Positions 46,976 through 55,503 are shown, counted from the stretch's first letter. The stretch is DNA of 64,000 nt from Acidobacteriota bacterium (GCA_016700175.1 CP065003.1:3172001-3236000); one strand, 5' to 3'. Numbers and translations: made by a program. The notes: generated by a model not told the origin, from the letters alone.

Positions 46976-46983
46976 CCCCTTTC

Positions 46984-47013
46984 TTGACCTTCCGACCATT
47001 TGTCTTGTAGAGT
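46984..47013 (+). promoter_or_regulatory. Candidate promoter of the metK leader
   Basis: TTGACC (46984-46989), an 18-base spacer and TAGAGT (47008-47013), placed immediately before the riboswitch aptamer. Confidence 0.5.
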
Positions 47014-47020
47014 CTGCTTC

Positions 47021-47105
47021 AGACATCAAGAGCGGATCGCCCGAAGGCGGTCCCGGCAACCGTAGAGAAAAGCGGTGCCTGCGAGGGAGAAAACCTCGAT
47101 GTGCC
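47021..47105 (+). ncRNA. SAM riboswitch (S-box-like)
   Basis: ACATCAAGAGCGGA, CCCGGCAACC, AGCGGTGCC and a closing GATGT follow the order of the SAM-I core (AAGAG kink-turn side, GGCAACC, GGUGC). P1 pairs ACATC (47023-47027) with GATGT (47098-47102), P3 pairs ACCG with CGGT, and P4 pairs CGAGG with CCTCG. The location upstream of metK and the terminator 40 bases on support regulation by S-adenosylmethionine. P2 is hard to fold by eye, so the exact SAM subclass is uncertain. Confidence 0.75.
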
Positions 47106-47141
47106 GGGTCTTTACCCGGAAATTCTCAGTTGGTTTTATGG

Positions 47142-47178
47142 GCCGGCGACTCTTGATGTGTCGCCGGCTTTTCTTTTT
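47142..47178 (+). terminator. Rho-independent terminator of the SAM leader
   Basis: GCCGGCGAC (47142-47150) pairs perfectly with GTCGCCGGC (47160-47168), followed by TTTTCTTTTT. The loop TCTTGATGT can also pair with the ACATCAAGA of the aptamer P1, giving a possible on/off switch. Confidence 0.85.
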
Positions 47179-47210
47179 GGAACCGGATCGGCCGGTAATA
47201 GGGAAACGCA

Positions 47211-47447
47211 ATGGAAGAAAGAAAGGAAAGAGGAATTCAGGCCGGATTGTCGGAAAAGTTAAAACGGATCGAGAAACTCTGCAAGGAGCTTGGAATTCCG
47301 TTCGATGACAAGTCAGACGAGTCAGCGGGAAGTACAACGATCATATTCCGCCGTCGCAGGTCGCGGGCCGAAGAAGGGTCGCCTGAGGCTGATCGTCCCG
47401 GGCAAGAGATCGTCCGAAATAAACGAATCCAGGGAGTTCAGGAATAG
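47211..47447 (+). CDS. Small leader-region protein upstream of metK
   Basis: A 78-residue frame between the terminator and metK, ending four bases before the metK ATG. The first 40 residues (ERKERGIQAGLSEKLKRIEKLCKELGIPFDD) look helical and coding-like; the rest is basic. No family recognised. It might couple translation into metK or simply be fortuitous. Confidence 0.4.
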   Translation: MEERKERGIQAGLSEKLKRIEKLCKELGIPFDDKSDESAGSTTIIFRRRRSRAEEGSPEADRPGQEIVRNKRIQGVQE

Positions 47448-47451
47448 AGCT

Positions 47452-48546
47452 ATGAAATATACATTCACATCCGAATCAGTTAGCGAAGGGCATCCCGACA
47501 AGGTCGCTGATCTTATCTCCGACTCGATTTTGGACGCACACTTGGCACAGGACCCCTTGAGCCGGGTGGCTTGCGAGGTTCTTGTAAAAGGATCTGAGGT
47601 AGTGGTTGCCGGCGAGATCACATCGTCCGCCGGCGTCGACATCGAGAAGACGGTCCGGGCCGCTATCTCGGAGATCGGGTACACGGACGCCGGCGAAGCT
47701 TTCTCTGCGGAGGCCGTCAGAATCACGGAGTTGCTGACGACGCAGTGTGTGGAGATCGGAACCGGGGTAGACCGGGCTCGCGATTCGGGACAGGGAGCCG
47801 GAGATCAAGGCATAATGTTCGGTTTTGCGACAAACGAAACTCCGGAACTAATGCCCCTTCCGATCGCACTCGCCCACAAGCTGTGCGAAGAGCTAAGCCG
47901 CAGAAGAAAGTCGGGTGCCGTCGATTGGCTTCGGCCCGACTCGAAGACCCAGGTCTCGGTCGAATACGAGGACGATCTGCCGGTGCGAGTTACCGATGTG
48001 CTGGTTTCGACGCAGCACGCGGCCCGGATATCTACAGAAGAGATTACGGAGCTGGTGGATCAGCTTGTCAGGGAGGTGCTGGGGGACTGGACCGATCAGG
48101 ACACGCGATTACTTGTTAATCCGACAGGAAGTTTTGTAAATGGCGGCCCGTCCGTGGACTGCGGCCTGACTGGACGGAAGATAATCGTAGACACTTACGG
48201 AGGAATGGGCCGGCACGGTGGCGGTGCCTTTTCGGGAAAGGACCCTTCAAAGGTCGATCGAAGCGGCGCCTACTTCTGCCGATACGTCGCGAAGAAACTA
48301 GTTGAACAAGGAATTGTGAATAGGGCAGAACTACAGGTCTCATATGCGATCGGCGTCGCACAGCCCGTATCGATCAAGGTGGAAACATTCGGCACGGGAA
48401 ATGAGGCTGCGGCCCGAGAATTTGTATCAGGGTTCGACTTCCGGCCCGCAGCGATCATCGAGCGCCTCGACCTTCTGAGACCGATCTACCGCGCTTCGAC
48501 CAACTATGGTCATTTCGGTAGGAAAGGGCTGCCGTGGGAGGAGTAG
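47452..48546 (+). CDS. metK: S-adenosylmethionine synthetase
   Basis: A 364-residue protein from ATG 47452 (MKYTFTSESVSEGHPDKVAD). GHPDKVAD, SGQGAGDQGIMFG, NPTGSFVNGGPSVDCGLTGRKIIVDTYGG and GGGAFSGKDPSKVDRSGAY are the conserved ATP, methionine and phosphate motifs. It makes SAM from ATP and methionine. It is slightly shorter than the usual 380-400 residues. Control by the upstream SAM-sensing leader gives feedback. Lying in a repeat-rich accessory region, it may be an extra copy. Confidence 0.95.
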   Translation: MKYTFTSESVSEGHPDKVADLISDSILDAHLAQDPLSRVACEVLVKGSEVVVAGEITSSAGVDIEKTVRAAISEIGYTDAGEAFSAEAVRITELLTTQCVEIGTGVDRARDSGQGAGDQGIMFGFATNETPELMPLPIALAHKLCEELSRRRKSGAVDWLRPDSKTQVSVEYEDDLPVRVTDVLVSTQHAARISTEEITELVDQLVREVLGDWTDQDTRLLVNPTGSFVNGGPSVDCGLTGRKIIVDTYGGMGRHGGGAFSGKDPSKVDRSGAYFCRYVAKKLVEQGIVNRAELQVSYAIGVAQPVSIKVETFGTGNEAAAREFVSGFDFRPAAIIERLDLLRPIYRASTNYGHFGRKGLPWEE

Positions 48547-48645
48547 TGTCCGGTTCAACAGACCGATTTTTCGGGAAACATCTACAAAGGCCGGGTCTAG
48601 CTGGTTGAGAAGGGATCGCCTGACGAAGTACATACATTCAAAAAA

Positions 48646-49638
48646 ATGGTCGAGAAAATCATCAGTCTTACCGATGAACAGGTAGCCGGAATTCCGGACT
48701 GGAAGCGGAAATGGATCGAAATAGGACTCGCGACCGGGGACGCGGACTTTGAACGGGCTGAAGCAGCATTTCGGTTTGCATATTCGGCGATAGGCGTTCC
48801 GTTTCCGAAGAAAGTCGTGAGGGTGGAGTCGCCATTCGTGGGCACGCTCGCGGCGTGCATATGCAACAGACTGCTGAACGGTAAGGTGCTCGAGAACGAG
48901 CTGAGGCATGAGATCAGTTCAGACGTTGACGTCGCGATCTGGGAAGCCATTTGGCCTGATGTTCACGAAGAGCTTGTACACAACACGCTAGGTGCCGGGG
49001 TCGGAGAGGTTGTTTACAAGAAGGTATATGAACCGATATCGCTGGCTTTCGCGGATCTCTTTTCGCTGGATGAGGAAAGCGGTTCAATCGAGATCCCGGC
49101 ATCTGACCCGGCTGTAGTACATCACTGGGACACGGTCAGCGCGATAGTGGAGCGGATCACAGGCGAGACGATCGACGATATTCCGGATGGGCTGCGCTGG
49201 CATCGGTGGGGTCAGGGGCAGTTTGCACTCGAGGCGTGGGCGGGGTCTCCTGTTTATATGTCATTCCTTACCGACATTTGCGGCCTCCGGATGGATCCGA
49301 AAATGCACCTGCGTCTTGAAGCCTGGCTTTCGATCTGCGAGTCGATCAACTTCTTCTGGCCGAATTCGGAGTTCCTGATACTCTGCGACCGGCCCGTCCG
49401 GATCTCCCGGGACAACAAAAGCCGTTTGCATCACACAGTTCAGAAGGCGATCGAATACAAAGACGGATGGGGGCTCTGGTATGTTCAGGGACACCTGGTC
49501 AAAGATAGTGTGGGCCCAAGGTTCTCGATCGAAGGACGGGAGTATATTGCGAAATTCCAGCCGCACGATGGTCCCCGTCCCAGGACCTGGGAAGAAAAGG
49601 AATCCTACCGCAACGGAAAAGGCAATTCGAGGAATTGA
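48646..49638 (+). CDS. DUF6745-like protein
   Basis: A 330-residue protein. The C-terminal CDRPVRISRDNKSRLHHTVQKAIEYKDGWGLWYVQGHLV matches the DUF6745 pattern (RP..i..D...LH....iey.DGw.ly...G). The upstream part (about 90-230) is helical with many Trp residues. No signal peptide. The function is not known. It follows metK by 99 bases on the same strand but without clear coupling. Confidence 0.7.
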   Translation: MVEKIISLTDEQVAGIPDWKRKWIEIGLATGDADFERAEAAFRFAYSAIGVPFPKKVVRVESPFVGTLAACICNRLLNGKVLENELRHEISSDVDVAIWEAIWPDVHEELVHNTLGAGVGEVVYKKVYEPISLAFADLFSLDEESGSIEIPASDPAVVHHWDTVSAIVERITGETIDDIPDGLRWHRWGQGQFALEAWAGSPVYMSFLTDICGLRMDPKMHLRLEAWLSICESINFFWPNSEFLILCDRPVRISRDNKSRLHHTVQKAIEYKDGWGLWYVQGHLVKDSVGPRFSIEGREYIAKFQPHDGPRPRTWEEKESYRNGKGNSRN

Positions 49639-49648
49639 CGCACATAGG

Positions 49649-49723
49649 TCATGGATCAGGTCTCAGGGATCATGTATCAGGTTTCAGGGATCATGTGACA
49701 GGTTTCACGGATCATGTGACAGT
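49649..49723. repeat. Four tandem ~21-base ATCATGT(A/G)(T/A)CAGGTTTCA words
   Basis: ATGGATCAGGTCTCAGGG, ATCATGTATCAGGTTTCAGG, ATCATGTGACAGGTTTCACG and ATCATGTGACAG form a short tandem array after the DUF6745 gene. Probably non-coding. Confidence 0.75.
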
Positions 49724-49787
49724 CGGTGTTCACTGTCTGAGCCTGAGAGCTTTGAGATTTCCGCAGACGATCTGACCGCCAAAATAG

Positions 49788-49812
49788 TGGCGACCATCGC
49801 GGCCGCCTTTTT
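49788..49812 (+). terminator. Terminator-like GGCGACC/GGCCGCC hairpin
   Basis: GGCGACC-ATCGC-GGCCGCC followed by TTTTTT. Relatives with the same GCGACC...GGTCGC stem lie at 53898-53917, 57037-57060, 60402-60427 and 61833-61851. Next to it is a copy of the TGTAGTAA..TTGTAGTGAG motif found after the tRNA. Confidence 0.7.
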
Positions 49813-49913
49813 TCGTCTGTAGTAAGAATTGTAGTGAGTGTTTGTCCCGCGTAATGCAGTCTAGACGAGTCTACTCTCAGGACGTTTCATTACGGCTTAA
49901 CAAGCAGGCTGCG

Positions 49914-50561
49914 TTAGTCACATCCGGCTTTCATTGAGCCTGGAGGATGCTGAAGATACTCGATAAACCGTACCTGTTTTGACACGTCGTCGACTGACAT
50001 CGCAATCCCCTTTTCTGGAAGCAGATAGTAAACAAGTTCTCCTTCGTCGGACTCTCTTACCGGAGCTGACTCTGAGCCGTCGCAGTCAAGAAACGCGTAT
50101 CTCGTTATCTGGGGCTCCAACTTAAAATCGTCTATCGCTCTTTCAAGACTCAGATTTTCAGGAGCAAGGACCGCTGAGCTTACGACTTTGCTTTCTTTTT
50201 CCACTATAAGATTCAACCTGCCCTTAAATGGCTCGTCAACTGTGAAATGAAGCCAAACGATATCTCCTGGACGGTCACGGTCTGCGACCCGATCACTTGG
50301 AGGCCCCAGTAATGAAATGAATTCGTTAGCTGAGGCTATTCCGATCTCAAGTCCCCGAATCTGTGCCGAATGCCATTTACGCTGACGAGCCCCATTGGCG
50401 CTGGCATTGAAACTCGAGTTGATTCCATTTTCACCACTGTGGTTGAAGACCGCCCCCTGATTAGCATTCGAGCAGGCAATACTGCCTAGAACCGCCCCAC
50501 TTACTAACCAAACGAGCACTCGCTGTACTGTAATCCTGGACACCTCTCCGACCTTGGCCAT
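49914..50561 (-). CDS. Lipoprotein, hypothetical
   Basis: A 215-residue protein from ATG 50561 (GGAG five bases upstream). The signal peptide has lipobox GSIAC, followed by an Asn-rich linker (NANQGAVFNHSGENGINSSFNASANG). The globular part (about 60-215) contains IRGLEIGIASANEFISLLGPPSDRVADRD, which resembles SmpA/BamE-type short beta domains, but no family was assigned with certainty. Envelope-located. Confidence 0.75.
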   Translation of the reverse strand: MAKVGEVSRITVQRVLVWLVSGAVLGSIACSNANQGAVFNHSGENGINSSFNASANGARQRKWHSAQIRGLEIGIASANEFISLLGPPSDRVADRDRPGDIVWLHFTVDEPFKGRLNLIVEKESKVVSSAVLAPENLSLERAIDDFKLEPQITRYAFLDCDGSESAPVRESDEGELVYYLLPEKGIAMSVDDVSKQVRFIEYLQHPPGSMKAGCD

Positions 50562-50651
50562 GGTCTCCGATCCAAATACAAAGTGATTGAAAGCCAAGAA
50601 GGGAAGTCCACAACATGTCGACTGAATCATTATATGCCTAATCGATCACCC

Positions 50652-50766
50652 CCCTCTCTCCCTGATTCATCTCTCGACAGCTGGCGTCAGCTGCATCGCG
50701 CTTTCGGGGGTTGGGGCGAAGGATTGATCGTGGCGGACGGTTTGGGAGGTTCGGGGCGCGAGTAGG
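50652..50766. mobile_element. MITE-like element, internal fragment
   Basis: The core CTGATTCATCTCTCGACAGC, GGGCGAAGGATTGATCGTGG, GGTTTGGGAGGTTCGGGGCG with neither terminal repeat. Confidence 0.72.
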
Positions 50767-50847
50767 TCTCGTGCAATCTCAAAGTGGCAAGTGACGTAGG
50801 GCTGCAGTGGAAACAACTGCTCTTGAACCTTCCGAATGACAGGGCGC

Positions 50848-51456
50848 CTAATTATTCATCAAGCGACGACAAAGTGACCCGATATCGGATTCCTGTTCTA
50901 TTTCGGTAAGACCTGCAGGATCCAAAACAAAATTAACCGAAGGCTCAAAACAGCTGAACTTCTTACGGTCAGCAGCCGACGGCCCTACTTCCAGATCGGA
51001 TACCGAACGACGATCACAAAGATAAGTAAATGAAAATCTCTTGTCAGAACTTTGATAAATAATCTGACCAAGAACGTCGCCGTAAAGAAATCTGGTGAAG
51101 TTCTTTTTATTCAAATAGATGTGCTTAGGCAAAATTTTCTTGTCTTCACTAAAGCTAAAGAAGACACTCCTGACGATCCACTCACGTTGGGATGGGACAT
51201 CTTTTCCCTGGCGACAATCCTTGAAGTAATCAATCGTTATCTCGGCACCATCGTTTAAGGTGTAATTCTTCGCAAGATAAACGTCCGGGTTATTTACCAC
51301 TACCCTTCCTTCTCCATACATCTTCGTAACGTCTTCGATTGTTGATCGAAACGGCAAGATGTTTAGGTATTCGTCACGGATGGCAACTGTCTGGGCGTGA
51401 AGGGAGGGTACCAAGGTAAGCAGGAACAGCAACAACCAAAAGTATCTGACAACCAT
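50848..51456 (-). CDS. Secreted hypothetical protein
   Basis: A 202-residue protein with a signal peptide (1-21, ending LHAQ). ILPFRSTIEDVTKMYGEGRVVV and later ITIDYFKDCRQG suggest a small alpha/beta domain. Three Cys in the second half (YLCDRR, SCFEPS, SLCRRL) may form disulfides in the periplasm. No family recognised. Text looks AT-rich like the other island genes. Confidence 0.75.
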   Translation of the reverse strand: MVVRYFWLLLFLLTLVPSLHAQTVAIRDEYLNILPFRSTIEDVTKMYGEGRVVVNNPDVYLAKNYTLNDGAEITIDYFKDCRQGKDVPSQREWIVRSVFFSFSEDKKILPKHIYLNKKNFTRFLYGDVLGQIIYQSSDKRFSFTYLCDRRSVSDLEVGPSAADRKKFSCFEPSVNFVLDPAGLTEIEQESDIGSLCRRLMNN

Positions 51457-51644
51457 ATTCCCACTCCGAATCTTGACGGCCCGACCAAAACTTCTTGATC
51501 TTCTCCCAAGGGATTTGCTAACCCCAGCGCCACAATGCTTACTCAGAAGCTTACAACTACAACGAGCAAGATGAAAGAGAAAATCGAATCTATGACAAGG
51601 AACTCAAAGAACTTCAGGTCCATTCGTCCCGGCCTCAAAAGATC

Positions 51645-51842
51645 CTCCCTCCCTGATCAATTTCTCGATCGCCGGTGTCAGCTGGATCGCGGTTTTGGGG
51701 GCTGGGGCGATGGATTGATCGTGGCGGGTGGTTTAGGAGGTTCCAGGGGCGTGGGAGAGAAGTGGCCGGAGAAGAAATATTCGACCTCAGAAGGGCCGGG
51801 TATACTAACATTCAAACTGGACCAGTTTTGTGAGGCAGGTCA
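51645..51842. mobile_element. MITE-like element, core plus right end
   Basis: The core CTGATCAATTTCTCGATCGC..GGGCGATGGATTGATCGTGG, then GGCCGGGTATACTAACATTC and the right end CTGGACCAGTTTTGTGAGGC, AGGTCA. The final TCA is the stop codon (read on the other strand) of the neighbouring gene. The left end is missing. Confidence 0.78.
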
Positions 51843-52397
51843 ATCATCTTGTTCAATTCTGCCGCTCTTGAATCTTCGCTCTGCATTTAGAATTGCTTCG
51901 ACCATAAACTTCCCGGCGCTAAGCTTTTTTCGCAGCGTGTTGGATATATCATCATTATTGACGATCTGTTCTGTTACTTTTCTCGCCTCTCTATCACTTG
52001 TCGAAAACCGAAAGCCCCACTCGTAAAGCAAGTTATCGGGTTCAAGATCGAATGCCTTTCGCAATAGTGTATGACTCAACTTAAGATCGCCTTGCTTAAA
52101 ATACCTGTCGTTGAGTGCAATGCAATATCCAACGAAGAAGAGATATTCAGGATCATCGTGAAACTTCGAGAAAGAATTCTCGAATATGTCATAGAGTGTC
52201 TGTGCTATCTCATCGTGCTCGGCGTAATTCTTATAGGTCCCATAGGACAACAAATTCAGTAGTTGATATATCGACTCGATAGCAACTAAAGAGGAGCCCC
52301 CAAAGTCATTAGATTTTTCATTGGCCAAAGTCTTCAACTTAGACCACTCTTTAGCTTCTATCAGTTCTTCTAATTCACTTTTTAGTACATTGTTCAC
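51840..52397 (-). CDS. Hypothetical TPR-like helical protein
   Basis: A 185-residue soluble, all-helical protein. DPEYLFFVGYCIALNDRYFKQGDLKLSHTLLRKAFDLEPDNLLYEWGFRF reads like one or two tetratricopeptide-type helical pairs. No signal peptide. Its TGA stop coincides with the first bases of a MITE end, so the original C-terminus may have been cut and capped by the insertion. Confidence 0.7.
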   Translation of the reverse strand: MNNVLKSELEELIEAKEWSKLKTLANEKSNDFGGSSLVAIESIYQLLNLLSYGTYKNYAEHDEIAQTLYDIFENSFSKFHDDPEYLFFVGYCIALNDRYFKQGDLKLSHTLLRKAFDLEPDNLLYEWGFRFSTSDREARKVTEQIVNNDDISNTLRKKLSAGKFMVEAILNAERRFKSGRIEQDD

Positions 52398-52504
52398 AAC
52401 CTTGCTATCCAGGTGACATTTACTTTAGTGGCACGCCCGACCGCGCCCCCCGAAACAGTATAGTCGATAGCAAATGAGCAGGAACAACCCGTTATACGCT
52501 CAAC

Positions 52505-52763
52505 CGATCACCCTCCCCGCTCTCTGATCCATTTCTCGACAGCTGATGTCAGCTGGAACGCGCTTTCAAGGGTTGGGGCGATGGATTGATCGTGGCGGAC
52601 GGTTTGGGAGGTTCGGGGCGCGAGAGGCGAATCACCTCCGCTTATCTCTACTGGTGGATGATCTCTTCCGTGTTATGTCTTTTCCTTGGCACGTTCCAGA
52701 TCCCCTTTTTCTATGGCTTTTTACCAGTTAGATCTGGACCAGAAAACCCGGGTCAGGTCATTT
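52505..52763. mobile_element. MITE-like element, subfamily B
   Basis: The core CTGATCCATTTCTCGACAGC, GGGCGATGGATTGATCGTGG is followed by ATCACCTCCGCTTATCTC and the alternative right end AGATCTGGACCAGAAAACCC, GGGTCAGGTCA, as at 39685-39913. The TGACCTGCC left end was not found. Confidence 0.72.
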
Positions 52764-52852
52764 CGACTCATTACAAGACAAATCAATTGCGTTTTGCCAA
52801 CGTCTGTTCATAAGGTGGTATCTACAGATCAGAATCTGACCATGGAGCACTT

Positions 52853-53605
52853 ATGAAGAATCTTTCAGTTATTCTCCTGATCCTCTCGACATTTGCTCTC
52901 TTCGTACCCGCAGGCGCTTTGCATCCTGAAACAGAGCGCCCGGCCGATGAACGTATCAAACTTCACAGTGACGGCTGGGAGATCATTGGTGATCTTCGTA
53001 TCCCGGAATCAACAAAGCCGGTCCCGGCGGTAATACTTCTTCATAAGGCCAACGGCACAAGAAAGGAATACGTGGAACTGTCGGATCAGTTGGCAACAAG
53101 AGGTATAGCATCACTTCGGATAGATCTGCGAGGGCACGGCGAAAGCACCAACAAAGGCAAGTTTGGCCCCCCATTCGGTGAGGACCCGAAGATGCTGGCA
53201 ATACTCGACGGAACGGAAAACGATGTAACCGAGGCATTCAATTATCTGAAGGCTCATCCCAGAATTGACGCCGGGCGGATTGGATTTGTCGGGGCGAGCT
53301 ATAGCGGCGAGCGTATGGCCAAATCGGCACGAAAAGGAAAATTTGGTAAAGCTTACGTTGCCCTTTCGCCGGGAGATTTCAGCGATGAATCGATAGAGGC
53401 GATCGACCCAAGCAAGGCTTCCTGGTTCTTTATCAGGTCTTTTGGCGAGAGACCATTCTTTAAAGATCTCTATGATGCGATAAGGGAAAAATCAAAAACT
53501 TCGCAGATTTTGGAAATTCCGGGCCAGGACCACGCGACAAGGATACTGGACCATCATCCGGAAATGTCGGAAATGATCGCGGTGTGGTTTGAACACAAAC
53601 TCTAA
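52853..53605 (+). CDS. Secreted alpha/beta hydrolase (dienelactone-hydrolase-like)
   Basis: A 250-residue protein with a signal peptide (1-22). VPAVILLHKANGTRKEYVELSDQLATRGIASLRIDLRGHGES is the alpha/beta-hydrolase core; GASYSG (nucleophile Ser near 149) and the histidine in GQDHATRIL complete the triad, with an Asp between. It probably cleaves an ester or amide in the periplasm. Last coding gene before the 125-bp repeat that may mark an island border. Confidence 0.88.
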   Translation: MKNLSVILLILSTFALFVPAGALHPETERPADERIKLHSDGWEIIGDLRIPESTKPVPAVILLHKANGTRKEYVELSDQLATRGIASLRIDLRGHGESTNKGKFGPPFGEDPKMLAILDGTENDVTEAFNYLKAHPRIDAGRIGFVGASYSGERMAKSARKGKFGKAYVALSPGDFSDESIEAIDPSKASWFFIRSFGERPFFKDLYDAIREKSKTSQILEIPGQDHATRILDHHPEMSEMIAVWFEHKL

Positions 53606-53791
53606 ACCACCCGGAAGGCGGCAGAGATTGGCGTGGCTGCCGACGTGCAGTGAAGCACCCGGAAAATAGCCCGACCGGATTGATTGATGCTCGAATGGTT
53701 CAGCTTCCTGCTTCCTTGCTCTTCAGTGATCAACACAAGCAGATGATCAGCAGTCAACTGGTCACGGGTTCGATCCCGTTTCGCGACACCG

Positions 53792-53916
53792 GGTTCAATT
53801 TTCAACTGTCAATGATCAAATGTCAGGTTTCCACCGCTTGGAGAGTCTGCTGCGATCGATCTTACTTAATTTTCATATCCAGAGACTGACAGTAAGAGGG
53901 CGACCATCGCGGTCGG
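53792..53916. repeat. 125-bp direct repeat (copy 1), preceded by a tRNA-like 3' fragment
   Basis: GGTTCAATTTTCAACTGTCA through a GCGACC-ATCGC-GGTCG hairpin; about 92% identical to 61726-61850. Just before it, GGTCACGGGTTCGATCCCG, CGCGACACC looks like the T arm and 3' end of a degenerate tRNA. No gene was seen in 53606-54131 apart from this and a promoter. Confidence 0.82.
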
Positions 53917-53994
53917 CTGTCGTGCCGTAAAGTGAGAAGTGCGGGCGGAGTCTCCCTCTGTTTCGTTCACAAAAACCGTTCGGCGGAGTAAATG

Positions 53995-54023
53995 TTGACT
54001 CGTGACCAGATCGGTAATATAGT
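53995..54023 (+). promoter_or_regulatory. Strong sigma-70-type promoter of the serine hydrolase
   Basis: TTGACT (53995-54000), a 17-base spacer and TATAGT (54018-54023), 108 bases upstream of ATG 54132. Confidence 0.62.
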
Positions 54024-54131
54024 CACATCGATAGTCCGACGATCCGAAGAAGACAACTTCCGAAAGCGCTCGGAAAGAGAATTCGATCGGTGGATTCCGG
54101 TCAGGGGTTTCAGTCGCTAGTAAGTGAGGTT

Positions 54132-55478
54132 ATGGATTTGAGAAAGAAGATCTTGCTGGTCGCCGTCTGCGCGGCACTATTCGCGAACGGTGTCTTCGCA
54201 CAAAGAGCCGAAGACGTAATCTCAGAGGTCGACAGGTATCTGTTGCCGTACGTCGAGATGAAGGATTTTAGCGGTCAGGTCCTGATTGCAAGGAAGGGGA
54301 AGATAATCGCGCAGAAGGGTTACGGCCAGTCGAACTACGAGCTAGGCATCCCGAACGGCCCTCAGACCAGATTTCATATTGCATCCCTGAGCAAGACATT
54401 CACTGCCGCGGCCATCGTTTTGCTTGCGAAAGATGGGAAACTGAGGATGGACGAGAAGCTCGGGAAATACGTTCCGGATTATCCTGCCGGCAAAGAAATC
54501 AGGATCTCCCAGCTACTGTCCCACAGCGCAGGGGTACCGGATTTCGGAGGGCTCAACGGCTATGAGGACCTAATGACCTCAGGGCTTTCGCATTCCGATT
54601 GGCTGGAACTGATCAAATCCAGGCCCCTCGATTTTGAACCGGGCACGAACAACAGTTACAGCAATGCCGGCTACGCGCTTCTCGCCGAAGTGATAGAGAA
54701 AGCCTCGGGCGAGCAGTACGGTGCTTTCCTTCAAAAGAAGATCTTTGGACCGCTCGGTATGAAGAACACCGGGCAATGGACTGACGGAGAGGTTCTCAGG
54801 AACCGCGCCTCCGGCTACGATCCTTCATACGTCTCGGAATTCGGCCTGACAAATACGCATCACTACAACAAATCGGTCTTGTGGGGGAGCGGTTCTTTGT
54901 ACTCGACCGCCGAGGACCTGTTCATTTGGTACAAGGCCATACACGAGGGAAAGCTGTTCAGTTTGGATTCGCTCGAGTACCCGTTCGGCTGGGGCGTCCG
55001 CAAGAGATTCGGCCGGGATCTCATCGAACAGGACGGTAACGATCCGGGTTTCGCGGCTCATATCTCAGCATACCTGAAGGACGATCTATGCATTATCGTC
55101 CTTAGCAACATACGCACCGGCGCGATCAACAAGATCAAAGAAGACCTCGCGGCGATCGCCCTGAATGAACAGTACACACCCGTGAAGACAAGGAAGCTGG
55201 TCAAGGTCCCTTCCAACCTCTTGGAGGACTACGCTGGTCGGTACCGGCTCGGCCCAAAGATGACGCTAACCGTCAAAACGGATGATGGCGCAGTGTATTT
55301 AAAGGGAACCGGCGGCAGTTTTCTACCGCTTGAGCCCCTCTCCGAAACCACCTTCTTCTATCCCCAGTTCTATGTTTCGATAGTCTTCTCCAGAAACAAG
55401 GAGGGAAAAGTCGACAAGATGTTGTGGGACGGGAGTTTTGCAATCGACAAGGTCCTCACTGAAGCGCAGAGTCCCTAA
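54132..55478 (+). CDS. Secreted serine hydrolase (beta-lactamase/S12 fold)
   Basis: A 448-residue protein from ATG 54132; a start at 54090 exists but the signal peptide (MDLRKKILLVAVCAALFANG, ending VFAQ) begins here. SLSK (85-88) is SxxK and YSN in NNSYSNAGYALLAEV is YxN. Where the family usually has HxG, this protein has QDGNDPGF, so the third motif differs. A C-terminal beta module (LLEDYAGRYRLGPKMTLTVK) is present. Periplasmic peptidase/esterase of unknown substrate. Third member of this family in the window. Confidence 0.88.
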   Translation: MDLRKKILLVAVCAALFANGVFAQRAEDVISEVDRYLLPYVEMKDFSGQVLIARKGKIIAQKGYGQSNYELGIPNGPQTRFHIASLSKTFTAAAIVLLAKDGKLRMDEKLGKYVPDYPAGKEIRISQLLSHSAGVPDFGGLNGYEDLMTSGLSHSDWLELIKSRPLDFEPGTNNSYSNAGYALLAEVIEKASGEQYGAFLQKKIFGPLGMKNTGQWTDGEVLRNRASGYDPSYVSEFGLTNTHHYNKSVLWGSGSLYSTAEDLFIWYKAIHEGKLFSLDSLEYPFGWGVRKRFGRDLIEQDGNDPGFAAHISAYLKDDLCIIVLSNIRTGAINKIKEDLAAIALNEQYTPVKTRKLVKVPSNLLEDYAGRYRLGPKMTLTVKTDDGAVYLKGTGGSFLPLEPLSETTFFYPQFYVSIVFSRNKEGKVDKMLWDGSFAIDKVLTEAQSP

Positions 55479-55503
55479 CGGTGACAGACCCGGATCCCCT
55501 TAA

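Noticed and set aside
35653..52731. Small proteins reading WRQLDRAFGGxGDGLIV or IHRPSPRKRDPADAGCRE in many intergenic gaps
   Set aside because: These are translations of the MITE core on either strand, found only inside element copies and in truncated forms.
53735..53790. A functional tRNA gene
   Set aside because: Only a T-arm and 3' end can be traced; the T arm is one base short and no acceptor 5' strand, D arm or anticodon arm could be paired.
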